Origin: Ureibacillus aquaedulcis
GTDB lineage: Bacteria > Bacillota > Bacilli > Bacillales_A > Planococcaceae
DNA: 64,000 nucleotides
Direction of reading: 5' to 3'
Assembly: GCF_030418165.1 (NCBI RefSeq)
Contig: NZ_JAUHTQ010000004.1
Span: 62,001-126,000 of the forward strand
Shown in pieces: positions 46,996-54,507 of this stretch. Numbering within the stretch: the first letter of the stretch is position 1; every line of letters starts with the position of its first letter. The notes under the pieces were generated by a model. The model saw nothing but the letters and a program-made list of their open reading frames with translations. It did no database searches and was not told the DNA's origin. The position numbers and the translations under genes are program-made.

Positions 46996-48938
46996 TGAGT
47001 AGACTAATTTTAAATAAACTAATATTACAAGGTACTACATATAAAAGGACTATTTCTTTTAATAAAGGTTTAACAATTATTAGTGGTGAAAAAACATCTG
47101 GAAAGTCTCTTGTTTTAAGTTTGATAGATTACTGTTTGGGTAAAAGTGGGAAAATTGATTTTAATGTGCAACGAGAATTAGATAAAAGATGTGATCAAGT
47201 CTTTTTAGAGATGAGTATTAATAAAGAAGTATTAACCTTAAAAAGATTATTAAAAGAGAAGCAAACAAAAATTAGTATTTATTTTTGCTCTTACAACTCT
47301 ATTGATGAGTATACTCCTAAAACACTAGATATTCCGGATGCAATGAAGATATTAATGAATAAATTAAATGTAGATGAATATAAATTAATTCGTCATCAAA
47401 AGCATAGTAACAAAAAAGAAATCGAAAATGTTTCATTTAGAGATATATTTCGTTATGTATATATTCATCAACATGAGCTGGGAACAGGTGATTTTTTAGG
47501 GAAAAAAGATAATTTTAAAGCTCGTAAAAACCCACATGCTTTTAAAATGATATTTAATTTAGTGGATGTAGATAAAGAAGCGTTAAATGAACAATTGGTT
47601 AAGGTTCAAAATGAAATAGAGGATATACGTAGAGAACTTTTTGGATTAAATGCATATTTGGAAGATTTAGATGAAACAGATAAAGTAATTTTGCATTTAA
47701 AGTCCGGAAAGCTTCAAGAAGAAATAGAGAAAAATAAAAAACGAAAGATAATAATATTAGAAAAAAGCGTTAATAAAAGTAATAAGAATGATGAGAACAA
47801 AATGTATATCAAATTAAAAGAGGATTTTAATTTGATATCTAATAAAATATTTCAATTTCAAAATCAAAAAAGAAAAATACAATTATCAATTTCTTCAAAA
47901 GAAATATTGATAGATGATTATATAAAAGAATTGAAAGAAATTGAAGAAACTTTAGAGATTAATTATAAATTGATAATCCCAGAACAAGTTATTGAATGCC
48001 CTTTGTGTAGTTCACAAATACCAGGGCATAATCATAAAGATATTATTAAAAATGAGAATGCAGAAAAAACTCTTCATAGAATTAAAAAGCAAATTCTAGG
48101 TAAAATTAGTTTTGTGAAAAATTTAATAGAAAAGGAAAACAAGAAAATAGAACAATTAGATAAAGAGATTACTATACTATCAGAAAAACAATCTATTTAT
48201 GATGATGCCTTAAGTGTATATTCTAAAAAAACTAATGTTCCGTACCTTTCTCAAATAGATAGTATTAATTCTATAATGAATAATTTAACTAAAAAGCAAG
48301 AAATTTTAAAAGAAGGGTTAAGAATACATAATAAAATTGAAGAAAAAGATAAATTAATAGAGGATTTAAAAAACGAGGAATCTCGTCTAATTAAGAGTAT
48401 TGAAGCTCTACAAATTAAAGATGATAAAAAAGATATTATATTTAATTTTTTAGATGAAGAATACCAGGGTTTTATGAAAAGATTTAAGTATGATACAGAA
48501 GAAACATTTATTGATAGAAGTCTTATGATTCCTTTCTACAATGGAGCAAGTGTCTATGCTCATGAAAGTGGTGGATTGTTAGAATGTATGCAACTCTCAT
48601 ACTTAGCAGCAATTCTAAATTCTAAGATTGAAGGCCATGGAACAGGTCATCCTGGTCTTTTGTTATTAGATTCTATAAGTAAATATGTAGGAACTTTAGA
48701 AAAGAATCCTGAAGTCGAAGGTGATACTACTAACACTGAAGAAAAAATTAATGATCCAGAAGTTTATGACGAATTTTATAAGATTCTAATAGAATTAAGT
48801 TTGAATCATCAAATAATTCTTGTAGAAAATACACCACCGGATAAGTATGATTCAATTTATACAAAGTATACTTTTTTAAATGGCGAAAAAGGTTTAATAG
48901 ATGCAGAGAAAAACGAACTTGAACAAATTGCTTATTAA
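46995..48938 (+). CDS. Rad50/SMC-like ABC ATPase of the defence cassette
   Basis: A 647-residue ATPase. Walker A is SGEKTSGKS (30-38). Long coiled coils flank a Rad50-like zinc hook CPLCSSQIPGH starting at Cys335. A diverged ABC signature HESGGLLECMQLSYL lies near residue 523 and Walker B GLLLLDSISKY near 553, followed by ILVENTPPD. This architecture suits a sensor that monitors DNA and triggers the SIR2 effector. GTG 46995 has AAGGAGGG upstream and is coupled to the middle gene. It is not RecN or SbcC, since both genes' usual neighbours and signatures differ. Confidence 0.8.
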   Translation: MSRLILNKLILQGTTYKRTISFNKGLTIISGEKTSGKSLVLSLIDYCLGKSGKIDFNVQRELDKRCDQVFLEMSINKEVLTLKRLLKEKQTKISIYFCSYNSIDEYTPKTLDIPDAMKILMNKLNVDEYKLIRHQKHSNKKEIENVSFRDIFRYVYIHQHELGTGDFLGKKDNFKARKNPHAFKMIFNLVDVDKEALNEQLVKVQNEIEDIRRELFGLNAYLEDLDETDKVILHLKSGKLQEEIEKNKKRKIIILEKSVNKSNKNDENKMYIKLKEDFNLISNKIFQFQNQKRKIQLSISSKEILIDDYIKELKEIEETLEINYKLIIPEQVIECPLCSSQIPGHNHKDIIKNENAEKTLHRIKKQILGKISFVKNLIEKENKKIEQLDKEITILSEKQSIYDDALSVYSKKTNVPYLSQIDSINSIMNNLTKKQEILKEGLRIHNKIEEKDKLIEDLKNEESRLIKSIEALQIKDDKKDIIFNFLDEEYQGFMKRFKYDTEETFIDRSLMIPFYNGASVYAHESGGLLECMQLSYLAAILNSKIEGHGTGHPGLLLLDSISKYVGTLEKNPEVEGDTTNTEEKINDPEVYDEFYKILIELSLNHQIILVENTPPDKYDSIYTKYTFLNGEKGLIDAEKNELEQIAY

Positions 48939-49001
48939 TAAAATATCAATTATATATCCAAATTAAAGGTTATTAATAATAATCAACTTGATTATTTTCT
49001 T

Positions 49002-49032
49002 AACTAGTAGTTTATTTTGTAAACTACTAGTT
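49002..49032. terminator. Perfect 13-bp hairpin after the defence cassette
   Basis: AACTAGTAGTTTA (49002-49014) pairs exactly with TAAACTACTAGTT (49020-49032) over a TTTTG loop. It lies 64 bases past the ATPase stop. A long T-run is missing (TACTTTTC follows), so it may act as a terminator or as an operator. Confidence 0.6.
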
Positions 49033-49085
49033 TACTTTTCTATTTACACTAATCTCTCATAATAGTAAGATAAACATATTAACAC

Positions 49086-49103
49086 TTTACGATATATCGT
49101 AAA
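49086..49103. promoter_or_regulatory. Perfect 18-bp palindrome
   Basis: TTTACGATATATCGTAAA reads the same on both strands. It lies between the ABC cassette and the convergent Rok-like gene. It is a likely binding site for a dimeric protein, but the protein is unknown. Confidence 0.45.
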
Positions 49104-49106
49104 AAT

Positions 49107-49134
49107 GAAAAGACTTACCTATAAGGCAAGTCTC
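49107..49134 (-). terminator. Terminator of the Rok-like gene
   Basis: On the minus strand AGACTTGCC pairs with GGTAAGTCT and is followed by TTTTC and ATTTTT. It is just past the stop of the 49144-49566 gene. Confidence 0.75.
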
Positions 49135-49143
49135 ATTTTAAAG

Positions 49144-49566
49144 CTATTTCTTTTTGATGGTAAAAAAGGTCTTATTATCTCTTCTTATTGTTTCAACATT
49201 GATATGGCCTTTTCTTCTTAGTGAACCTAATAAATCAAAAATGTTTTTCCATTGTAGACCATATTCATTTAATAGCTTCTGCTCTAATAAATCTTTAGAA
49301 ATAGTAGGAGTTTGGTCAAAGTAGTTCTTAAGAATTTTAGTTATTTGTGGACTAGAAATCTTCTGGGATTTACTTTGTAGATTAAACTCATTTTTCTTAC
49401 TTTTACTTTGTTCTAAGGGGTTAACAACAGGAGTTTCATCAGTTACTTCAGTTACTTTTGCAAACTTCGTTATATAAGTTTGATAAATCATTTTCTTTTC
49501 TTTAATAATTTCATGTTCTTGATCTAGTAGTTCAATCTGTTTTAATAGCATAGTTTTTTCATCCAT
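49144..49566 (-). CDS. Rok-like DNA-binding protein
   Basis: A 140-residue protein with an N-terminal coiled coil (TMLLKQIELLDQEHEIIKEK), a polar linker (about 45-80) and a C-terminal winged-helix-like domain (SPQITKILKNYFDQTPTISK, then WKNIFDLLGSLRRKGHINVE). This three-part layout matches Rok, the Bacillus silencer of AT-rich foreign DNA, which also occurs on plasmids. Similarity is clearest in the N-terminal oligomerisation helix. It is the only leftward gene in the element and has AGGAGGGC upstream. Confidence 0.5.
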   Translation of the reverse strand: MDEKTMLLKQIELLDQEHEIIKEKKMIYQTYITKFAKVTEVTDETPVVNPLEQSKSKKNEFNLQSKSQKISSPQITKILKNYFDQTPTISKDLLEQKLLNEYGLQWKNIFDLLGSLRRKGHINVETIRRDNKTFFTIKKK

Positions 49567-49941
49567 GATATTGCCCTCCTAATAGTAAGTTGATGATGAA
49601 AGTTTCCGACGCTTACATCATTATTAGTTTACTATTAGTTTAGTCTATTGACTAGTAGGTATATATAAAAAAGTCGAAATATTCGGCTTTTTATTTTGTT
49701 TAACAGGTTCAATTAATAAAGTGAATTAGATACAGCTTATCTTCTTCTATTAGAATAAAATCTAAATTTTATATATTAAAATCATCTCTATTTCAATTCC
49801 GAGGTGATTTTTTTTCGTCTGAATTGAATAAATGTGTAGGTATTTTATGGAAATCCCTCTTTTCATTGAGAATTCTATAAAATTTAAGTTATTATTGAAT
49901 ATATAACCTATTAATATATAGCACACTAGAGAGGGATACAT
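49567..49941. other. Intergenic region with two hairpins
   Basis: No gene is seen in 375 bases. AAAAAGTCGAA pairs with TTCGGCTTTTT near 49671-49695 and is terminator-like on both strands. AAATCATCTC (49778-49788) pairs with GAGGTGATTT (49801-49810), then T residues; it resembles the leader hairpin of the GIY-YIG gene. AGTTTACTA-type repeats near 49625-49650 recur at the hairpin at 49029 and may be autoregulatory sites. Confidence 0.5.
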
Positions 49942-50667
49942 ATGAAGAATATTAAAAGATTAGCATTAACTACTTTAGCAACAACAGTATTAGCAACAGG
50001 ATTTGCTATTGGAGGAAATAATGCCGAAGCTGCTAGTACAGGTCTTGCTATGCATGAGCATGAGCATGAAATCTATGGTGGTAAACTTCTAAAAGGAAGA
50101 ACTTATGGCCCGATTCGAGCGATTGGCGAAGAACTTGATGCTAAAGTTGAATGGAACAACAAAACTAAAGTAGCAACCATAATTAAAGGCGACGACACTA
50201 TCACAATGAAGGCAGGCTCAAAAGTTGTAACAGTAAATGGTGAGAAAATTCAAATGGATGCATCTGTTCATTTGGAAAAGGGAGTTACTTATCTACCAAT
50301 GAGATACGTTGGTGAAGCTTTGGGAGAAGAAATACGTTGGGAAAAAAATAGACAACGTGCTGTAATAGGAAGCAATTGGAATGATGAAACTGTGAAAGAG
50401 CAGATTTTTATCTATGTTCAACCAATTTTCTGGAGAGATGCAGTTGAGATTGTTGACAATAAAATAAGTAACTCTGGTGATCGTTATGTAGATATGACAA
50501 ACGCTGATTATCTAGATTATTCTTATCCAAACCAAACAAGTATGATAATCGAAAGAATAATGGTAGTTGGCGATGCAAATGTTACACAATTAGCTACATT
50601 AATTAAAAAGAATGGTAAGTGGTCAGTGTCTTCTATCGTGGAAGATTCTGAAATGTACCGTCCATAA
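49942..50667 (+). CDS. Secreted protein with copper amine oxidase N-terminal domain
   Basis: A 241-residue exported protein. A signal peptide (1-31) has KNIKRLALTTLATTVLATGF and probable cleavage after AEA. A His/Glu-rich patch (MHEHEHEIYGG) follows. Residues 45-150 match the Cu_amine_oxidN1 repeat seen in many Firmicute wall proteins, with GRTYGPIRAIGEELDAKVEW and GVTYLPMRYVGEALGEEIRW. The catalytic oxidase domain is absent, so no oxidase activity is expected. The C-terminal 90 residues are unassigned. It is an unusual cargo for a satellite. Confidence 0.75.
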   Translation: MKNIKRLALTTLATTVLATGFAIGGNNAEAASTGLAMHEHEHEIYGGKLLKGRTYGPIRAIGEELDAKVEWNNKTKVATIIKGDDTITMKAGSKVVTVNGEKIQMDASVHLEKGVTYLPMRYVGEALGEEIRWEKNRQRAVIGSNWNDETVKEQIFIYVQPIFWRDAVEIVDNKISNSGDRYVDMTNADYLDYSYPNQTSMIIERIMVVGDANVTQLATLIKKNGKWSVSSIVEDSEMYRP

Positions 50668-50732
50668 TTTATACCGAAATCCGTCCTAGTGACGGGTTGT
50701 ACACTTAAATAATAATAAAATAAGAACTTTAT

Positions 50733-50760
50733 TTTACATTTTAGATTGCCTCGATATAAG
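50733..50760 (+). promoter_or_regulatory. Shared element promoter, copy 4
   Basis: TTTACA (50733-50738), a 16-base spacer ending CCTCGA, then TATAAG (50755-50760). It matches copies 1-3 in both core boxes and spacing and lies just ahead of the GIY-YIG gene. Confidence 0.55.
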
Positions 50761-50779
50761 AATATCGAGGTGATTTTTT
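50749..50779 (+). promoter_or_regulatory. Hairpin sequestering the GIY-YIG ribosome binding site
   Basis: CCTCGATAT (50749-50757) pairs exactly with ATATCGAGG (50762-50770). The ribosome site GAGGTGA (50767-50773) is half buried in the stem, and six T residues then lead to the ATG at 50780. The same sequence could act as a terminator. Hidden ribosome sites limit expression of the T4 intron endonuclease I-TevI, so a similar control is plausible. Confidence 0.55.
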
Positions 50780-51346
50780 ATGTTTTATGTATATATTCAT
50801 AAACTAAAACAAACGGAAGAAGTAGTGTATTGTGGTAAAGGTTCTAACCAAAGATTTCGTGATTATAATAGTCGTGGAAAAGAACATGTGTCTCTTATGA
50901 AGAGTGGTCAATTAGATTACATTATCTTGGAGTATTTCGAAGATGAGAATGAAGCATATGATAAGGAAGAAATAATTACAGAACGATATAAACTAGCTAA
51001 TCAATGTAGGTTTAATATAGCACTCGGAAGAAGAACAAGTGAACAAACAAAACGAAAATTATCAAAAGTTCTAAAAGGAAAGAAAAGAAGTAAAGAAACA
51101 AAAGAACGTATTAAGAAGAATCATAAAAGGCCACATGCTAAAAAAGTTCTATTGTTCAAAGAGGGAAGATTAATTAAAACTTTTAGAAGTTCACGTGAAG
51201 CCGGTCAATATGCTGTTGAAAATGGTATATGTTCATATGGTTGGTGTGGGCGATCTCTCAAAACGGGAGAACTTACAAAGCCTACAAAAGAATTTCCAAT
51301 TGGGGGCTTTCTATTTGAATATGAAGATGATAATATTGAGTTATAA
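50780..51346 (+). CDS. GIY-YIG homing-type endonuclease
   Basis: A 188-residue protein. The catalytic module has MFYVYIHK in the GIY position and VVYCGKGSNQRFRDYN in the YIG position, with Arg27 and downstream Glu residues in YFEDENEAYDKEE. Two NUMOD3-like DNA-binding motifs follow (SEQTKRKLSKVLKGKKRSKE), then a NUMOD1-type helix region around FRSSREAGQYAVENG. The YIG triad is altered to Y-C-G. No intron or intein is evident around it, so it is free-standing. It lies 120 bases inside attR. Confidence 0.8.
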   Translation: MFYVYIHKLKQTEEVVYCGKGSNQRFRDYNSRGKEHVSLMKSGQLDYIILEYFEDENEAYDKEEIITERYKLANQCRFNIALGRRTSEQTKRKLSKVLKGKKRSKETKERIKKNHKRPHAKKVLLFKEGRLIKTFRSSREAGQYAVENGICSYGWCGRSLKTGELTKPTKEFPIGGFLFEYEDDNIEL

Positions 51347-51466
51347 ATTACCAATATGTTTTTTACTAAGTACAAAAAACTCTTGGTCATTTTACTCAAA
51401 TTTTGAAAATTAGATGTTGATAAATCAATGTTTTATACCTTCATTTACAAATAACCAACCGATATG

Positions 51467-51665
51467 CTCAGAATTCATCGCCATGATTGCGGACAAGATT
51501 CGTATTGAATTGGTGGCTTCTTGAAAGTGATAGGACTAGGGTTTGTAGGGGATGGAGAACCAATAAACTTTCCTAATTTGTACTTAACATAAATTTTTAA
51601 GTAAATGACCAATGAATTTATTTATTCATTGGTTGTTTTTTATTTTGTTTAGGAGTTGAAGAATT
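51467..51665 (+). repeat. Right attachment site: copied spo0A 3' end and terminator (attR)
   Basis: From 51467 the DNA repeats the spo0A tail. Read in frame it ends [19 protein letters not shown] with TGA, the same residues as Spo0A after the Cys. The following non-coding part, including the terminator hairpin and TTTTGTTTAGGAGTTGA, matches the region after spo0A up to the integrase start. It marks the right edge of the element. The similarity extends far beyond a normal att core. Confidence 0.85.
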
Positions 51666-51824
51666 AGCAAAGCATTTACAAGTATGAAGATAGGGATCGT
51701 TGAACTGAGTTTTTGGTGATTCACTAATGAACTCTTTTAGAATGTATAAAAAAATCTACAACTTGCCTACTTTATATAAAAAAATATATAATTGAATGGA
51801 AATTTATAAATGAGGTAGTTAGTC

Positions 51825-52475
51825 ATGGAAGAAATTAAGAAATTATTAGAGAGTTTTATCCCTATAGCCAAATCTACTGCAAAAATGTTTGGATCAAATT
51901 GTGAAGTCGTTATTCATGATTTGACGAACCCTCAAGCATCTGTAATGTTTACAGTAAATAATCATGTTACAGGAAGAGAAATCGGTCAATCATTTGATCA
52001 CCTAGTGAAGACAGTATTACAATCGAAAGATTTTAAAGAGGATTATCTTGCAGGTTATACTTTTGTAACAGCTGATCTGCGTACTATTCGTTCTTCGACT
52101 TCATTAATACGAGATTCCAAGCAAAAAGTGATTGGAGCTTTCTGCATAAATTTTGATGTTGAAGCACTGAATCAAATGCAACAATTTATGAATACTTTTC
52201 TTTCTACACATGATGAAGTTCAAGACAATGTAAAAAAATCTGACAATGATATAGGAAATGTTGAAGGTATAGTGGATCAATTGATTCAACAAATCATTCA
52301 AAACAGCGTTCATCCTGTCATGAAACGCCATGAAAAGATTGAATTAATAAGATTTATGGACGAAAAAGGTATTTTTTTAATGAAAGGATCTGTTGAGAAG
52401 GTCGCATCTTTGTTGGGCATTTCCAAAGTAACCGTCTATAGTTATTTGGATGAAATCAAAAATAAATCTAGTTAA
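51825..52475 (+). CDS. YheO-like PAS/HTH transcription regulator
   Basis: A 216-residue regulator of the YheO/DauR type. A PAS-like domain (about 5-120) has LLESFIPIAKSTAKMFGSNC and HDLTNPQASV. A C-terminal helix-turn-helix follows with EKIELIRFMDEKGIFLMKGS and VASLLGISKVTVYSYLDEI. GAGGTAG precedes ATG 51825. DauR relatives regulate D-arginine use and often sit beside RidA and PLP enzymes, as here, so it probably controls the next two genes. Confidence 0.8.
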   Translation: MEEIKKLLESFIPIAKSTAKMFGSNCEVVIHDLTNPQASVMFTVNNHVTGREIGQSFDHLVKTVLQSKDFKEDYLAGYTFVTADLRTIRSSTSLIRDSKQKVIGAFCINFDVEALNQMQQFMNTFLSTHDEVQDNVKKSDNDIGNVEGIVDQLIQQIIQNSVHPVMKRHEKIELIRFMDEKGIFLMKGSVEKVASLLGISKVTVYSYLDEIKNKSS

Positions 52476-52485
52476 GGAGAATCCA

Positions 52486-52860
52486 ATGAAAAGCACTTTT
52501 GAAGTAGGAAACCTAAAATCAAATGGACACTATGCATTGGCAACAGTTTATCAGAACACTGTCTATGTATCAGGGCAATTTTCCATTAATCCAGAAACAC
52601 GTGAAAAGAGATTCGGTACAATTGAAGAAGAAACATTGCAAGCACTTAAGAATGTGGAAAAGATTGTAGAAGCTGCTGGAAGTAAAAAAGAAAAGATTTT
52701 GCGCATGACATTATATATCCCCGATGTGAAATTATGGGATAAAGTAGATGCTGTTTATAAGGAGTTTTTCGGTGAACATAAACCTGCTCGTACCGTTGTA
52801 CCAACTAATGAATTACATTTTGGGTTCAAAATTGAAATTGATGCCATTGCCTATATTTAG
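52486..52860 (+). CDS. RidA family enamine/imine deaminase
   Basis: A 124-residue YjgF/YER057c-family protein with VYVSGQFSINPETRE, EETLQALKNVEKIVEAAG and the conserved Arg in HKPARTVVPTNEL. RidA enzymes hydrolyse reactive enamines made by PLP lyases. ATG 52486 has AAGGAG six bases upstream and is preferred over an open frame from 52450 inside the regulator. It lies between a regulator and a PLP enzyme, a logical pairing. Confidence 0.9.
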   Translation: MKSTFEVGNLKSNGHYALATVYQNTVYVSGQFSINPETREKRFGTIEEETLQALKNVEKIVEAAGSKKEKILRMTLYIPDVKLWDKVDAVYKEFFGEHKPARTVVPTNELHFGFKIEIDAIAYI

Positions 52861-52928
52861 TAATATTTTTTTACCTGTTTAGTATAAAAAAGTCTAATTT
52901 ATATAAAAAATATTCAAAGGAATGATAA

Positions 52929-54035
52929 ATGATGAACCAATTTGTTTGTAACAGTTGTGGCAAAAAGCATGATATTACACCAACTCTATGGAAATGTGAT
53001 TGTGGCGGAGTATTAAACATAGTAAAAGATACCCCAAAAGTTGATATTTCTGCATGGAATAACTATCCTAACTCCATATGGCGCTATTTTGAAACCATGC
53101 CTTTCGCAAAAGATTCTAAGACATGGCAATCCGTGACGATGGGTGAAGGGCAGTCACCTTTAATCGTTCTAGATCCTATGGAGCCAAATACGTATGTAAA
53201 AGTTGATTATATGATGCCTACATTATCCTTTAAAGACCGCGGAGCTGCTGTTTTAATGACAAAGGCAAAAGAATTGGGGGTATCGAAAGTAATTGCTGAT
53301 AGTAGTGGTAATGCAGGAACCGCGATTGCAGCTTATGCAGCACGTTGTAATATTGCCTGTGATATATATCTAAGCGATGAAACTTCACCGAAAAAGATTG
53401 CTCAAATAAAAGCCCATGGAGCAACGATTAAAGCAATTCGTGGTACACGAGAGGACATTGCAGCTGCGGCACAAAAAGCAGTAGACGAAGAAAAAGTTTT
53501 TTACGCAAGTCATGTGTATAACCCTTATTTTTATGAAGGAACGAAAACATATGCCTATGAAATTTATGAACAATTAAATGGTGCTCCTGATGCTTTAATT
53601 GTTCCCGTTGGAAACGGTACGCTTCTCCTGGGTGCATATTATGGCTTTAAAGAGTTATTTGAAAATGGATTAATTGATAAAATGCCGAAAATCGTTGCCA
53701 TTCAAGCGGTAAACTGTGCACCTCTTGTAAAAGCTTACGAAACCGGGGAGGAAACAGCACAACCTGTGACGAATAAAGGTACTTTAGCGGAAGGGATAGC
53801 CATTGCTGCACCAGCGCGTTCTCAACAAATTTTAGAAGCTGTACGGAATACCAATGGCACATTTATTGATATTGAAGAAGATGAGATTCTGAGTGCACGA
53901 ACTGAACTAAGTGACAAAGGATTTTATGTGGAAGTGACATCAGCAGTAAACTATGCTGGCTACATCAAGTATAAAATGGCAACAGAAGAAAAAATAATCA
54001 TACCACTTTGTGGAGCAGGTATTAAATCAAAATAA
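52929..54035 (+). CDS. Threonine synthase-like PLP-dependent enzyme
   Basis: A 368-residue fold-type II PLP enzyme. The start CNSCGKKHDITPTLWKCDCG is a zinc-ribbon-like lead common to threonine synthases. The PLP lysine is Lys102 in LSFKDRGAAV, the phosphate loop SSGNAGTAIA and the C-terminal GAGIK loop. The context (RidA, PAS regulator, no thrB or hom) argues for an amino-acid ammonia-lyase type role rather than biosynthesis; the substrate is not known. AAAGGAATG precedes two adjacent ATG codons (52929 and 52932). Confidence 0.8.
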   Translation: MMNQFVCNSCGKKHDITPTLWKCDCGGVLNIVKDTPKVDISAWNNYPNSIWRYFETMPFAKDSKTWQSVTMGEGQSPLIVLDPMEPNTYVKVDYMMPTLSFKDRGAAVLMTKAKELGVSKVIADSSGNAGTAIAAYAARCNIACDIYLSDETSPKKIAQIKAHGATIKAIRGTREDIAAAAQKAVDEEKVFYASHVYNPYFYEGTKTYAYEIYEQLNGAPDALIVPVGNGTLLLGAYYGFKELFENGLIDKMPKIVAIQAVNCAPLVKAYETGEETAQPVTNKGTLAEGIAIAAPARSQQILEAVRNTNGTFIDIEEDEILSARTELSDKGFYVEVTSAVNYAGYIKYKMATEEKIIIPLCGAGIKSK

Positions 54036-54276
54036 ATCATAGCTACTATAAAAATAAGAGTTGATGTATTAATGTCTAAATAAAAAGTAATGCAAAAAAA
54101 CTGAGATGATGTACATTAGTATCAAAGTGGGCAAATATAGGGTGGGTGAGAATCTCTGTAATAAGTATGTCCTGGAACTAATAGGGAAGTGTTATAAAAA
54201 TCCTTACAAAAGTAAATCCATATTTTGGTAATTATCTATTCTATGTACTATATAATAGATTAAAAGGGGTTTTTTC

Positions 54277-54507
54277 ATGTTGGTAAATTCCATCATCTAT
54301 TGGTGGCCGATACTAATTGTATTTGTTTTTATTATTTTGCAAACGGTGGTTACTATTAAAAAAAAGGTACTGTGGAGTTTAGCTCTTTCAATACTTTTTA
54401 CAGGATTTACATTCTTTGCATTCTCCTTTTTTGATCTAGTTGTCATACTAGTTTTTGTCTGTGTTATATCCTGGGCAATCCCACTTGTAACATATTTTAC
54501 CAGGTAA
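54277..54507 (+). CDS. Small membrane protein, unknown
   Basis: A 76-residue hydrophobic protein with about three membrane segments (SIIYWWPILIVFVFIILQTV, then LALSILFTGFTFFAFSFF, then LVVILVFVCVISWAIPLV). AAAAGGGG precedes ATG 54277. A decayed copy lies about 330 bases downstream. Not recognised. Confidence 0.6.
   Translation: MLVNSIIYWWPILIVFVFIILQTVVTIKKKVLWSLALSILFTGFTFFAFSFFDLVVILVFVCVISWAIPLVTYFTR

Larger units (their letters stand above)
36740..51496. mobile_element. Integrated satellite-like element in the 3' end of spo0A
   Basis: The element is bounded by the spo0A-tail repeats, has a tyrosine integrase at its left end reading inward, and is about 14.8 kb long. It carries replication genes (initiator and DEAH helicase), a protease-capsid fusion, a SIR2/ABC cassette, a Rok-like protein and a homing-type endonuclease. 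There is no terminase, portal, tail, lysis or conjugation gene. That content fits a phage satellite (PICI-like) rather than a full prophage or ICE. Base composition is visibly more AT-rich than the flanks. Exact ends depend on where crossover occurs in the repeat. Confidence 0.82.

Noticed and set aside
46995-48938. Calling the ABC ATPase RecN or SbcC
   Set aside because: RecN is present at 32851, no SbcD partner is near, and the signature and CPLC hook with the SIR2 and middle genes fit a defence ATPase better.
36740-51496. A complete prophage or an integrative conjugative element
   Set aside because: There are no terminase, portal, tail, lysin, relaxase or type IV secretion genes.
52929-54035. 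Calling the PLP enzyme thrC
   Set aside because: The fold and zinc-ribbon start agree, but hom and thrB are absent and the RidA/PAS context points to another reaction, so no symbol is given.
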